DNA from: Takakia lepidozioides
Taxonomy: Eukaryota; Streptophyta; Takakiopsida; Takakiales; Takakiaceae
Direction of reading: 5' to 3'
NCBI GenBank assembly: GCA_030704615.1
Contig: CM060733.1
Coordinates: 18,476,001-18,540,000 of the forward strand
DNA: 64,000 nucleotides
Shown: piece after piece, positions 1 to 9,989 of the stretch
Numbering within the stretch: the first letter of the stretch is position 1
Layout of the letters: each line of letters opens with the position of its first letter
Notes under the pieces: model-generated
Seen by the model: only the letters and a program-made list of their open reading frames with translations
Database searches by the model: none
What the model was told of the DNA's origin: nothing
Position numbers and translations under genes: made by a program

Positions 1-295
1 TGATGATGAGGATGATGTACTCGCAGAGATGACAGATCTGATGTCACGAAATAGTATCAATGAAGTCAGACTTCCAAGGACACGCATACCTGTCCAGAGT
101 CCGATTGTTGAACCTACAGGGTCACCAGAAAGGAATAGTGAGAGCAGTGAACAGCCAAGCAAGACCAAGAGTGAAATCTACCCAAAGAACAATTTCAAGA
201 ATGCTATAGAAGGAGGTACGAAATCCAGAATCTTGAACCACTTCTACAAAGGGAGAATATCGTTGTCGCCCATGGACCTGATCATGACTGTGCCC
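1..295 (+). pseudogene. Ty3/gypsy gag fragment (element 1 family)
   Basis: By direct reading this stretch matches positions 11254-11548 of the element 1 gag gene with no difference that I can find. It covers the segment after the zinc knuckles and before the protease. It runs in from the window edge and stops abruptly at TGCCC, where sequence homologous to a CACTA element begins. No start codon, knuckle or protease motif remains, so it is a fragment of a larger copy lying to the left, or a captured or misjoined piece. The lack of divergence implies a very recent origin. Confidence 0.9.
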
Positions 296-1257
296 AAATA
301 AGCGAAACCGCGAAAAAAAAAAAAAAAAAAAACTACTCTGCATTGTAGAATTAGAACCGTCCGGGGGGCAAAGCGCGACGCCCGGACGATGCGATTTAAG
401 GGGGTACATTTGAATTTAGGCGGGAAAATTTGAATTTCAAAAACTTGTTGACCATTGATGACCATTGACTCCGATTCTGTCTAATGGCGATATGTTCATT
501 ATTCTACATATATCATGCAATGCATACTTGAACCTAAGACCTCCACGTTATAACATTTCTAAGACACTACAAACTAACCAACACACCTATGCTACATCTA
601 TATATCACATAGACAATCTATATTTATTTATTTATTTATTTATATTTATATATTTATATATATTTATATTTCCTTCAAGTTCTTTATAAGGGGGTCTCTC
701 TTGTGATGTCTGGGAGTTGCAACCTTCACAACCTTAAGCCCCAGCCCCAACATCGTCGCCGTTGTTGCACCCCCCCACCGCCAGGAGCCCCAAGCAACGT
801 CCTTGTGATGACCTAAGCTGACTACAACACCATTGCGACCCCCTGGCTTCGCAGCGTTGGCCGTCCTAGCGCGGGGTGCCCCCAGCGACGCTTTTGTGAA
901 GTTGAGGGCCGCAAAGCCAAAAAAAAAAAAAAAAAAAAAAAAAAACAATCAAACTCTCATTGCGGTGATGCTGTTCCAACGTCCTGGCGTCGCAGAGGCG
1001 CTAGGGCGCCCTCAGTGACGCTTGGGCGCCCTCAGTGACGCTTTTGCGACGCCGAGGTATTGCAACGTCCAATATATATATATTTGGATTTGCAACGCTG
1101 GGGCGTCGCAAGAAAAAAAAATCCGTCGCAGCGAGGGTCATCTTTCCCCCTTCGTGTCACCTTGCGATGGCTGGGCGTCGCAATGGTGTCGCAGCGGGGG
1201 GCATCGCAAAAAAGTGTCGCACGGCTGACGTCGCAAACCCCCCCATTTGTTGTAATA
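296..1257 (+). mobile_element. 5'-truncated non-autonomous CACTA-like element
   Basis: The sequence is collinear with the complete element at 33024-34202 (shared blocks around GAATTTAGGCGGGAAAATTT, the CATGCAATGCATAC segment, and repeated GGCGTCGCAA-type motifs toward the 3' end). The first roughly 145 bp, including the CACTACAGG terminus, are missing and replaced by the gag fragment at 1-295. The right end reads CCCCCCATTTGTTGTAATA, a decayed form of the CCCCCCATTTGCTGTAGTG terminus of the complete copy. It has no transposase gene, so it would depend on an enzyme supplied elsewhere. Two A-rich runs (about 314 and 920) are internal. Confidence 0.75.
619..681. repeat. ATTT/ATAT microsatellite
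   Basis: A run of TATTTATTTATT units grading into TATATTTATA lies inside the truncated CACTA copy. The equivalent place in the complete copy (about 33520) is AT-rich but shorter, so the run has expanded independently. Confidence 0.85.
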
Positions 1258-1770
1258 CTGGGTGGCCCCGCTGCGACCCATGATCCGGCCCGGGTGGGTC
1301 TGCCGCGAGCATGGGTCTGCCGCCATGTATGGTCTGCCGCGAGGTAGGATGGCCCTAGGTGGCATTGGGGCTGACTGCGGCTGTTTTCTAGGTTAAGAGA
1401 TTAAAAAAAAATTGGGGTAACAGCAAGCAGCAGGTAATGTGGTGCAAAAAATGAGGCGCCACCGCACTCAATTCCGGTTGACAGGAAATGAGGGTTATGT
1501 ATGTTGTTTGGAGAACTGATGTTTGTTTGTTCCGATCCTTTGTCAGTCTCAAAAGTGAGTGCGCCACCGCACTCAATTCTTGCAGGTGCCAGATCAGAAA
1601 AATGTAGCTGTGGAATGATGGAAAGGCTGTAATTGTGGGAGGTGCAGGGGAGGAAAAGAAAAGGATTGCAGCCTGAGAAGCAGCATGCGCAGCAGCAGCA
1701 GGAGGCAGTGACTGAGAAGCCTGTTGAAGAAGACGATCCTTTCTACGAAGAGTGAGCGGCAAAGGTCCTC
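1258..1770. other. Gene-free stretch with two palindromic short repeats
   Basis: No convincing coding region is visible. It begins with GGTCTGCCGC-rich sequence and holds two copies of the hairpin TGAGTGCG-N4-CGCACTCA (1453-1475, degraded on one arm, and 1557-1578). The same palindrome occurs three times left of the complete CACTA copy at 32.6-32.9 kb. Confidence 0.6.
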
Positions 1771-2165
1771 GTGTACCAAAAGGTCAATTCCGCGCAGGTG
1801 ATCAAGTATATGCAGGGTACCTGGAGGCAAGATTATGATCCCTCTCTGCCGCCTAATATCAATGCAATCGTTCGACCTGCCCTGACCAGGGATGTGTCCA
1901 AGTTGGAGCAAGATTTTAGTCACGGATACATAGAGGGGTCTCCCGTGTTTTACGTGTCATTGTGCGATGCCAGTGGGAAGGAGGTCTTGGTGGACGAGTC
2001 AATTGTGAAAAGCTCGGATCCAATATGGCGAGAAGTAAACGAGGAGTTCGAAGCCCAGATTTCGAGGTGATTGTCTACACAGGTGTTCTCCGGGAAGATG
2101 TTTCATATCTGGGATGGCAATCACCACTTCATGGCCTGAATGAACGTCATAAACAAATCTTCAGT
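1771..2165 (+). pseudogene. Unidentified plant-type gene fragment with DGNH motif
   Basis: A frame open from before 1771 to a stop at 2068-2070 reads like real protein (aromatic- and charge-balanced, with a segment HGYIEGSPVFYVSLCD). It has no ATG at its left end, since the first codon of the open stretch is GTG. After an AG at about 2081 a second frame reads KMFHIWDGNHHFMA and then meets an in-frame TGA near 2135. The gap between them looks like a short intron or a frameshift. WDGNHHF resembles the ParB-like DGNHR motif, but this is a resemblance only. I do not recognise the family. It is most likely a decayed exon pair of a low-copy or transposon-dispersed gene. Confidence 0.35.
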
Positions 2166-2182
2166 TGGGATCCCACACCACA

Positions 2183-2712
2183 GGACTTTGAAGACATTGG
2201 GATTCTGCAAAACAATGTCAAATACTGCTCACTCCATCACCAATGCAAACCAGTGCAATGCGTCATCCACCACAAACTTCTGTGAATGGTCTGTTCCATG
2301 GAGTAAGTCCATCCTCAAACTATGCAGATCCTTCATCAACTTGTTGTATGAGCGGAAATTGCCAAATTGCATCCATCTGTGTTGTAGGAAGAAAGCTGTC
2401 ATGCGCTCAAAGTCCTCCTCAGTCAATCGAACAAGTGCTTTCTTCGCACCCCAAAGGTTGGATGTGCCATAGGCATATGTCTGAGGTCTTTAGGCCGTGG
2501 GTCATCCATGAGAATCAGCTGCACAAGTAGAGGCGGCGCATTTGGTCGCTTGTGGCTTCAATGGTAACAGCAGAGGCGGCTTCCAGAACATGGTTGGCTT
2601 CCTCAATAGAAAACTCCATGGAATAATGAAAGGATACAAATGACCACCGGCGGTCCGCAACAATCCGGTGGAGCTCATTATGCCAATCCAAATGGGGATT
2701 AATTTCTCCCAC
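2183..2712 (-). pseudogene. Unidentified minus-strand gene remnant
   Basis: Two adjacent minus-strand frames look coding: 2712-2515 (HLDWHNELHRIVADRRWSF followed by a helical segment) and 2426-2229 (LTEEDFERMTAFFLQHRWMQ and following). Between them the third frame carries another protein-like stretch, LILMDDPRPKDLRHMPMAHP. The simplest reading is one exon broken by two single-base shifts. A further short stretch (NPNVFKVLWCGIPTEDLF) lies at about 2205-2150 after a TTTGCAG acceptor-like site. No catalytic motif or known domain is recognised. It overlaps the plus-strand remnant at 1771-2165 by at most tens of bases, so the two fragments are convergent. Confidence 0.4.
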
Positions 2713-2814
2713 CCTAAGCCGGGGAAGTGTGAGGTCTTCAGCTCCGGGTCGAATTACCGGTGATGACGATCGCCAAACTGCAAAAACCGCCGTGCTATGT
2801 GAGAGAAAGCAGTC

Positions 2815-3035
2815 TACTGGTCAGTCTGGTCCGCAGTCTGTTAGATGACAGGACTTCCCATTGGCATGGGCTGCATGATGGGCTCCTGGAGAGGAGTCTG
2901 CAGGATGATAGGCTGCTCGTTGGGAGTCTGCTCCGTTGGAGTCTGCTGGATGACAGGCTGCTGAACGGGAGTCTACTGGATGACGGCCTACTGAATGGGA
3001 GTCTGCTGGATGGCAGACTCGGCTGTCCCAGACGC
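2815..3035. repeat. Degenerate GTCTGCTGGATGA tandem repeat
   Basis: About eight irregular units of the form GGAGTCTGCTGGATGACAGG follow one another with substitutions. Read on the other strand they give CAGCAGACT, the same core as the repeats at 3.3-5.4, 6.3 and 50.7 kb. Open frames here are low-complexity (LLDDRLLNGSLLDD) and are not taken as genes. Confidence 0.7.
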
Positions 3036-3279
3036 ATTCCCCCCCGACGCATCTTGAATATGTAATGCCGCTATAGCAGCAGATGACCCAGGATACTTCA
3101 ATAATATGTACTCTCGCACGCGGTCCACTTCCGCACGCACTGCAGTCGCTTGTAAATGAGCATCATTGCTAGGTATCCGCCAAGCCGAATGGCCCTACGA
3201 ATAGAAAACATTCATCCTGGTACACGGCAGAGAACTTGGACGTCAGGAACATGGACGTGGACTCTATATTCACCTCATG

Positions 3280-5440
3280 CAGCGGACCTGACTCACAGAC
3301 CAGCAGACTGTAACGTGCGTATGTAGGGTGGAGGCAACTAGTAGACTGTACCAGTGGACTAGACCAGCGGACTGACAAATGGACTCAGTAAGTAATGCAA
3401 CGATATAAACAGACTAACTGACGAGCGGAGTGAGCCAGCGGACTGAGGAGAGAACGCAGCGGACTGACCAGACTGAATAGGCAACGTGATCCCGATGATG
3501 GACTCAAACAGCACAGATAATAGACTGGGCGGTCAGACTGACCATTACCTCCTCAAAGTTGTTCAACCAGTTCTGTTCCGCCTGTCGGATGAATGTGCGT
3601 AGCAGACCTAACTGGGCAACTCTGTAGAAATAACGGAAGAAGTCTGGATCCCCAATTGGTGGGCACTCTGGTGGGAAAAGCCCAAAGTCAACGAGGCGCA
3701 ATGTGCCAGGGCAGACTGACCCTTCAGTGCTCTGTTGAGTTTTTGATTTTGACCCTAAACCGATGGCATGGGTCGCGATATTTGTGTGAGTCTGCTGCCG
3801 AGTCTGGTCAGGCAAGTCAATGTCCACTGGACTTGTCACCCCTTCCAGGCCCTGAGTAGATTCACTTTCAGTATCAGTACTGATGGTGTGGGTCTGCCGC
3901 CCAGGACGGGGTTCAATCTGTTGCGTGGATTTTGCCCTTGCCTCGCGAGCAGACCTTGCAGCCTTCTCCTTTTTTTCCTCTCCTTTTTTTGGGCCCCATC
4001 ACTCAGTTTACGTTTTCTGGCAGCGTCCGGCGTCCCTGCACTTGCAAATCCTCCTTGATGGGCCACCAGAATGGAGGCCATACCGTGCGCGCACTTCATC
4101 TAATTCCCAAGTGCGGGGGTCAAGCATTGATCCGCGCAAGCGCATTGTGGCCTCTTGACAATCGGACATTCTTTCAGTTGGCCAAGGCTTGAAATCCCGT
4201 GGAATCATTGCAATAGTCTCCTTACAACCCGTGTCAACACAATGCCGTTTTAGTTGGATTTTGTCCTTGATAACCTCTTCACAGAAGGGACAGAAGAGCT
4301 TGTCCTTCTGCCATTCGAGTTTTTGGGCTTCCGGGCGCGGAGGTCTACAAATGCTTCCATATTTTATGATCAACTCGTCTGGTGAATACCAGTACCTTCG
4401 CTCCTTCTTCAGTCTGGTTTGGTGTACAAAATCCACCCAGTCCGCTCCACCCTTTCACAAGCATCCTCCATCGCTGCAGAATGAAACGAAGGTGCAAGGA
4501 CAATGAGTGACAGATAGAAAGTCCTATGAAAAGACGCACCCTAAGCAAGAGAGGACACAGAATGGAATGGAAACACCGCAACAAGTGAGAACCTCACCGA
4601 AGCCGATGAACTTCGAGTTGTTACGAAGGCGAGCGTGTTTGCGACGCTTCGCGGCTCACCGCGACTCTCCACACTGGGGAAGAACGGCCGTCTTTCGTTA
4701 CAGTGATGGAAACGCAAAGAGGAAACAAAACAGTACAAAACAATGCGAACCAAAGAAAGAAACAGGCGTGAAGAGAATGGAGTCGATCGCACAGGGAACA
4801 TGAGAAGAAAGTAGAAGTAGAAGGGGGAAAGCGGGCATGGCATTTGCCAACGTGGCGCGATTTCACAGGCGCCCAACTATCGCCGTCATCGCATTGAATA
4901 CGTCCACCGAACGAACGCATCGTACTAAATTCATCCACGGTCCTCGCAAGTGCAGCAGACTCATTTCCCATCGGGCCGAGAGTCCACCGGACCGCTAGTC
5001 CAGCGGACTATTCGCTTTACTGAGGCGAAGCGGGCTTCATTGGAGGCACTTCCCTGCCAGCGGGAATGAAGACAAAAGAGAGTAAGGAGAGAACAGGAGA
5101 GTCGGAACACACCCATTGCGAACAGACTAATGCATGCACCGTCCACAGACTGATATCCATAGAGGAGAACTGTCCAGCAGACGGACGTTTCGCCAGACTG
5201 GCGGGAGAACAAGCCAAAAGACTAACCGGAGAGAAAATAAGAAGTCAAACAGACTTAGTGCAACAGACTTCCGACACAACATACTGATAAATTCACAAGT
5301 GCGACAGACTGATATCCCAACAGACGGACTTCCAGCAGACCGCCTCCAAACTGACTGTTATGCACGCGATAAGGGGAATATCCGGAGCACTGACGGGCCA
5401 GCGGACCCACTGTGAACAGACTCGCGACACAACGGACCTC
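3280..5440. repeat. Dispersed GGACT/AGACT-rich region
   Basis: CAGCGGACTG, CCAGCAGAC, CAGACTGA and close variants recur dozens of times, for example at 3350-3475, 4985-5010 and 5115-5435, in irregular spacing. The density is far above chance and continues across the minus-strand frame at 3504-4436. It is not a clean tandem array and may be a decayed satellite or a mobile short repeat. Confidence 0.55.
3504..4436 (-). CDS. Unidentified zinc-finger-like gene fragment
   Basis: On the minus strand an ATG at 4436 opens a 142-codon frame with two CxxC-type clusters. The better one reads CPFCEEVIKDKIQLKRHC and is followed by GC, giving a C-x2-C-x12-H-type zinc-binding pattern. The frame closes near 4008, but from about 4010 to 3504 another minus frame stays open and looks coding. 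It has a Lys/Arg/Ala-rich basic segment (about 3985-3930), then SPVDIDLPDQTRQQ, then a hydrophobic-aromatic segment DPDFFRYFYRVAQLGLLRTF, and a stop at 3504. An intron near 4010-4030 or a frameshift would join them. I do not know the function. A DNA- or RNA-binding role is conceivable from the zinc and basic segments only. It may belong with the remnant at 2183-2712 on the same strand. Confidence 0.4.
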
Positions 5441-6216
5441 AAACATCCGCGCATTTGCAGATGCAATTGTCTCAGCCTAGTCCGTCTCCTGGCAAATGCG
5501 ACAATGTACCGATTCTGCACCTACTCCCGTCGTGGCTTAGACATCTGCATTCAGCAGGTGCGTGTGGATGTTTGAGGACCTTACGACTGGATGGTGTTCC
5601 GTGACGACTCGAATTGCTTTTTTGTGCTGCCATCCCTTATATAATACCATGTGGATCCATCACAAAGCTGGGTTTCTTCAGATTCTCCACCCTTTTCCAC
5701 AACTTATGCACGACGGATGCAAGCGCTATACTTGGTCACATAAACAGTCTCATCGTCCAATACGAAATCTGCAATACACGCCCCCATGTGCATACGCTTC
5801 CGCCATTTTCGCGCCCATGTTACCCATGGGTTCCTTAACAAACTAAACTTGTGAAGGCTCTCATGAGGGATGCAGTATGAAGGGGCTAAACGTATCATGA
5901 AAGATCACAAGCAGAGGACGTTATCGACGACAGATGTCTGTATTTTCCATATTTATGACATAGAACCAAACCATAAAACGAAGGTTCCCGAAAACACAAC
6001 AAGAAGGCAAAAATAGTGGAAGCATATGCACGATGGTGGCTGTAGTGCCGAGACAGTCCTCTCATGTTCAAGCACACGCTTCATCATCATCATGAACATC
6101 GCGCGTAAAAGAGGAACAGTCGCGTGCATGGAAACGCCAACCACAACATCGGACAACAAATAGCCGTCAAAAGAGAGCGGCCGGGATTTGGTGGGAAAAT
6201 CATTGCTATTTTCGCA
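4437..6216. other. Anonymous stretch, no supported gene
   Basis: Only short overlapping frames on both strands are present, none with a recognisable motif. The left half carries the GGACT-rich repeats and the rest (5450-6216) looks like unremarkable non-coding sequence. Confidence 0.5.
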
Positions 6217-6540
6217 GCCCTAAAAATGGAGGGCTCGGATGGGTTATGGGAATGGACGGTGGCGAGCCTGCGCTGTCAGCGGACTGGATGGCAGGGGACT
6301 GGCCAGCGGACTGGCGGGCAGACTGGCGGACTGGCGACTACTGGGCAGCAGACTGGCCAGCAGCGGACTGGCAGACTGGAGGGCGGGGGACTCATGGGCG
6401 GGGGACTGGCCGCGCGGCGGACGGGGGGGCGGGCGGGGTGCTGGGGAGCCGGGCATCCGTGCGCGGGGCCCACCGGCCACATCGCACGTGCCCATTGAAG
6501 ACCCTATTATCTTAAAATGAGAGGCGGGCTACAAACCCCC
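6217..6540 (+). repeat. GC-rich repeat, inverted partner at 50.6-50.9 kb
   Basis: From GCAGCCCTAAAAATGGAGGG to GATAATAGGGTCTTC read on the opposite strand, this segment is the reverse complement of 50585-50880 with good identity at both flanks and indels in the centre. Its middle (about 6270-6400) is an irregular tandem of GGACTGGCGGGCAGACTGG units. The right edge is ATTATCTTAAAATGAGAGGC followed by a C-run. The shared outer edges suggest a dispersed mobile repeat, though I see no clear terminal inverted repeats. Confidence 0.7.
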
Positions 6541-6639
6541 CCTTCTGTTTTTTTTACTTTTATAAAGGATCTGTAAGAACTTTTTTTTTTGGTAAGAACT
6601 TACAATGGCATTTGATCAAAAAGTCAATGAAAAATTAAT

Positions 6640-6842
6640 ATACGTATTTTATTAGGAAACCGCCAATTCAGGCCCTTGAGGAAGGGGAAAATTAACCCCC
6701 TTTCATATAAGCCATTGGGCACATATGAGGGATCGTCATCCCACACATCAACCGGTAAACTAACCATACCCGCAGGACAGAGTAGCATGATCTCAAACCC
6801 GAACCACCAGGGTGACATATATCCAACTGAACTATGAGCTGC
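6640..6842 (-). mobile_element. tRNA-derived SINE
   Basis: Read on the minus strand, TAGTTCAGTTGG (6834-6823) is an excellent RNA polymerase III A box. GGTTTGAGATC (6799-6789), about 35 nt downstream, is a B box. The tRNA-like head does not fold into a full canonical tRNA as read, and it is followed by about 150 bp of unrelated body, as in plant SINEs. The 3' limit is uncertain (AT-rich sequence near 6640). I call it a SINE rather than a tRNA gene because no acceptor stem closes around the boxes. Confidence 0.55.
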
Positions 6843-6996
6843 AGATAATTATTTCTTCGTCTTTGCACAAAGAAAAGAGAATAACAGTTTCTAAAAATAA
6901 GATATTCTCCACCCAGAGAGTGCACTATGTGCCACTAGGCGATTCGTGGTTCAAATCCAGCTATGTCCTGTATCTTTGCTTGATCCCAGGCTTTGT

Positions 6997-7019
6997 TTAT
7001 ATATATATATATATATATT
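6997..7019. repeat. TA dinucleotide microsatellite
   Basis: An uninterrupted TATATA run of about 22 bases. Confidence 0.9.
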
Positions 7020-7170
7020 GAACAAATGAACATTGTCATGTTGCCCATAGAAAGAATGTGACATTTTCATCCAACATGTCTCAGTTTTATATGGCGGGTG
7101 TGAGTGAGCAAGAGGAAACCGAACATGTACCCTGCCTCAAATTCAATGTTCAACAACGAGGACAAGTTTA

Positions 7171-7342
7171 TCACCAAAAATTGGTGTACAAAAAGGTGCT
7201 ACAATACCTTTAGAATTTTTTTTCTCCATTCCGGTTCAAGAGACGGGCACCACATAACCAAAACTAGTGTACAAAGAGGTGCTACAATACCTTTAGAACT
7301 TTTTGTTCTCCATTCCAGTTCAAGAGACAGGCACCACATAAC
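7171..7342 (+). repeat. Two-copy tandem duplication, about 85 bp unit
   Basis: The unit starting ACCAAAAATTGGTGTACAAA and ending GGCACCACATA is followed immediately by a second copy starting ACCAAAACTAGTGTACAAAG, with about 90 percent identity. A third partial start (ACCAAAACAAGG) follows. The short plus-strand frame across it is a by-product of the repeat. Confidence 0.85.
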
Positions 7343-7529
7343 CAAAACAAGGCATTCTCATCACTTTATATGATCTGATTGTACAGTTTTCTGCCGACAC
7401 CAATGACAAGCCTGCCCCTGCAACAAGAAATCACACATATACCCTCCCACCACTCACTTACCTAGATTGTTATTCATTGTAGTATTCTCTCTCTTTGCCA
7501 TCCTTGTAAATGTTTTGCTGTTTATTGAG

Positions 7530-7533
7530 CAGG
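7530..7533. repeat. CAGG target-site duplication, left copy
   Basis: CAGG directly precedes the first TG of the 5'-most LTR of element 1. The same four bases follow the last LTR at 27886-27889. Confidence 0.65.
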
Positions 7534-9920
7534 TGTAGTGTGAATGCAGGGGGTAAAAATTCAAGTTTTTGTTTGGCATCAGGTTTCGGCACTACTACAA
7601 AGGGAGTGCCCTTCGTGCTAATGAAGGGGAGGAATTGTCCATAACTTGAGGTAATTCCATGGAAAGACTATGCTATTGATCTGCCAAGAACAAAATATGG
7701 CTAAGTTATGACATGCACCTTTTCATCCCTAGGATGAATGATTTTCATCCATGATGTTGAACCCTAGAAGCAGGATGTGAAATTCGAAGGGGAAGAGTGC
7801 GTGTATCTTTTCGCAGCTGCTGCAGTGGTGTTGGCAGCACAAGATATCTGAGAAAGTTCCACCTACGCAAAGGGTATCAGCTTGCTTTTAAGAGAAACGT
7901 TAAGAGCTCCTGCTTGGCTTTCTGTGCAAGAAGAAGCGGTGCCGCCTTCTTCGTAAGCAATGATCAAACCTGAGGGATCAGGTTTGTGATAAGGGCGGTG
8001 CACCACTGCTGTCGCCATTGTCTTGATGAGCACATTAATGAGGAGATGGAGCGGCTCAGCAGGTGTTGGGGGATGAGAAATGCAGGCTGGTGTGTATAGC
8101 GCCTCAGGTTGTCTGTGATCAAATCTTTGTAGCTGCTGTCTGTTTTTGAGCTTTAGGACCAGATCACTTTGTAAGGGAAGAGTGTAAGCATCTTTTCGCA
8201 GCTGCTGCAGTGGTGTTGGCAGTACAGCATATCTTAGGAAGTTCCACCTGCGCAAAGGGAATCAGCTTGCCTTAAAGAGCGACGTTAAGGGATCTGGCTT
8301 GGCATTCTGTGCAAGAGGAAGCGGTGCCGCCTTCTGGTGTGTATGGCGCTTAAGCTATCTATAATTAAGTTTTGTATCTGCTCTCTGTCTTAAGGGCTGT
8401 AGGACCAGATCACTTCATAGGGAAGAAATGCACATGTAGAAGGATAGGGTAGAGGTTGGCAGGCACAAGGATGTGCCAGCAGCTGAAGCAGAGCCGTCAT
8501 GCCTTAATGAGGACTGGAATCACGATAAGAAGAAACGTCGGAAATGGCTGACGAGGGAGAGGACAAGGTGCCTTCTTGACAGGCAGACCCACCGCTTCAA
8601 TGAGTATAAGACAGATAAGTTTGAAGAGTGGTCCCCCTTTTTTTGGTGACTTAGAAATCGCTTTGTGAAGTTTGGACTGTCTCTTGTATGTAGTAAGAGA
8701 CACTGACATGTGAGGAAGAAAAAGAGCTTTGGAAATGGAATGAAGACACTGGACTTCAAATCAGGATGGACTGGAGATGGATGCACCTGCTGTTACATTG
8801 TACAGTAGGAAAATGAATGGAAACAGGGTTGATTCGTTGCTGGGACAGAATGGTTGCTGCTGTTGTATTCTTGTTCTTTGTTTCAGCGTCATGAGCTTGT
8901 ACAAACAATCTAGCCTGGGATGTTGACACATTGCAGTCAATGTGGAACTAGCTTAGTAGGTAGAGGAAACCAGTGAGAGTTAGATAGAACTGTTTGGAAA
9001 CAACAAGAAGGGATGATGTGGATGGGGCAGAAAAACCAACATCTGTTTGGGTTTGGATCTGATTCTCAGGGTGCTCTCAGCATGTGAACCACTGAGGTTC
9101 ACAGTTGATGGGAAAAAGAGAGCTGTCAGGGTGTGTAAATTGAGACCTGTAGAAGGGTTGAGAGCTGTCTTGGGCAAATGGCTACACCTGGGAAAAGTGG
9201 AGTGTGAAGCATCTGTCATTGGCAAGAGAGGGACTGATAAAAGGGCTGATTATATCTTGTGTGACCAAGGTTGATTTCAATGCTGGGTGCACTGGATGCT
9301 TGGCTGAATGCGCATTGCATTGCATCATAGACATGCTACAGTGGAAAGAGTGAGGAACCTACTCACCCTGAAAGAAAGAGAGAGGGAGAGAGAAAAGGAC
9401 ATAAGGGAGAGAGCTGACCAGCAAGAGGGGATGGAGAGGAATGGATGATTGGGGCGGTAAGATAAAGAAAGCATGAACCCATGAAGGGCCAAACTGGTGG
9501 GCCTGCAACTCATGGCAGATCTGAGTTGCCTCCTTCTAAATCGTGATCTTATTACAAAGGGGATTCCACGTGTTGCTGACCAAGGGAGCTGCCCACAAGG
9601 GCAGTGGTCATCACTGACGTAGGGCTGGTTGCATCACTGAAGACAGCATGGTAACATGGCTGGTGCAGTGTACCAGGGAGAGGATGTCGTGTAGAAGTAG
9701 AACCACGGGTGAAAACAATACAGACTCCCCATCCATGTCTTCTCTTCCGCTGCGGCGTGGATGAGGATTGTGTGAACTCTGATCATGAAGGACCTGAGGG
9801 AAACCCACACCGAGTGACGATGGTTGGATCACTGAGAGGAGAGCTCCTTTCCTTCCCTCCAATTGACCTAGGGAGGAGCACAACTAGACTTGCACAGAAG
9901 GGGATTCACGCCCCTTCTTT
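7534..9920 (+). repeat. Element 1 LTR, first copy
   Basis: It starts TGTAGTGTGAATG and runs to CCCCTTCTTT, directly followed by the primer-binding site. The terminal CACACTACA that closes the third LTR is absent here. It holds an internal duplication (7791-8426). No TATA box is obvious. Confidence 0.88.
7791..8426 (+). repeat. Direct duplication inside the element 1 LTR
   Basis: Unit 1 (from 7791) and unit 2 (from 8176) both begin GGAAGAGTG and contain the partly palindromic GCAGCTGCTGCAG followed by TGGTGTTGGCAG. Both later carry GAAGCGGTGCCGCCTTCT and GGACCAGATCACTT. The offset is 385 bp. Unit 2 is shorter because of an internal deletion of roughly 130 bp. The other two LTRs carry the same arrangement (about 16770-17400 and 25745-26375). 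Such repeats in U3 often hold promoter or enhancer elements, but that is inference. Confidence 0.8.
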
Positions 9921-9932
9921 TGGTATCAGAGC
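9921..9932 (+). promoter_or_regulatory. Primer-binding site, tRNA-iMet type (copy A)
   Basis: TGGTATCAGAGC directly follows the LTR. It is the classic plant retrotransposon site complementary to the 3' end of initiator methionine tRNA, which primes minus-strand DNA synthesis. Confidence 0.93.
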
Positions 9933-9989
9933 TGATGTTAAATCTTGATTTCTACTAGCTAGGGATCTTGACTGGTATTGGATGGTTTG

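Noticed and set aside
2760-3065. Leu/Asp-rich ORF of about 100 codons
   Set aside because: Pure product of the GTCTGCTGGATGA tandem repeat.
6239-6520. Overlapping Gly/Arg/Trp-rich ORFs on both strands
   Set aside because: Generated by GGACTGG micro-repeats and very high GC; frames are open on both strands at once.
6940-6965. GGTTCAAATCC, a possible tRNA T-arm
   Set aside because: No A box, anticodon arm or acceptor stem could be found around it. At most a degraded SINE head.
8497-9225. Several 70-90-codon minus-strand ORFs repeated in all three element 1 LTRs
   Set aside because: They recur only because the LTR recurs. They overlap one another and show low-complexity composition.
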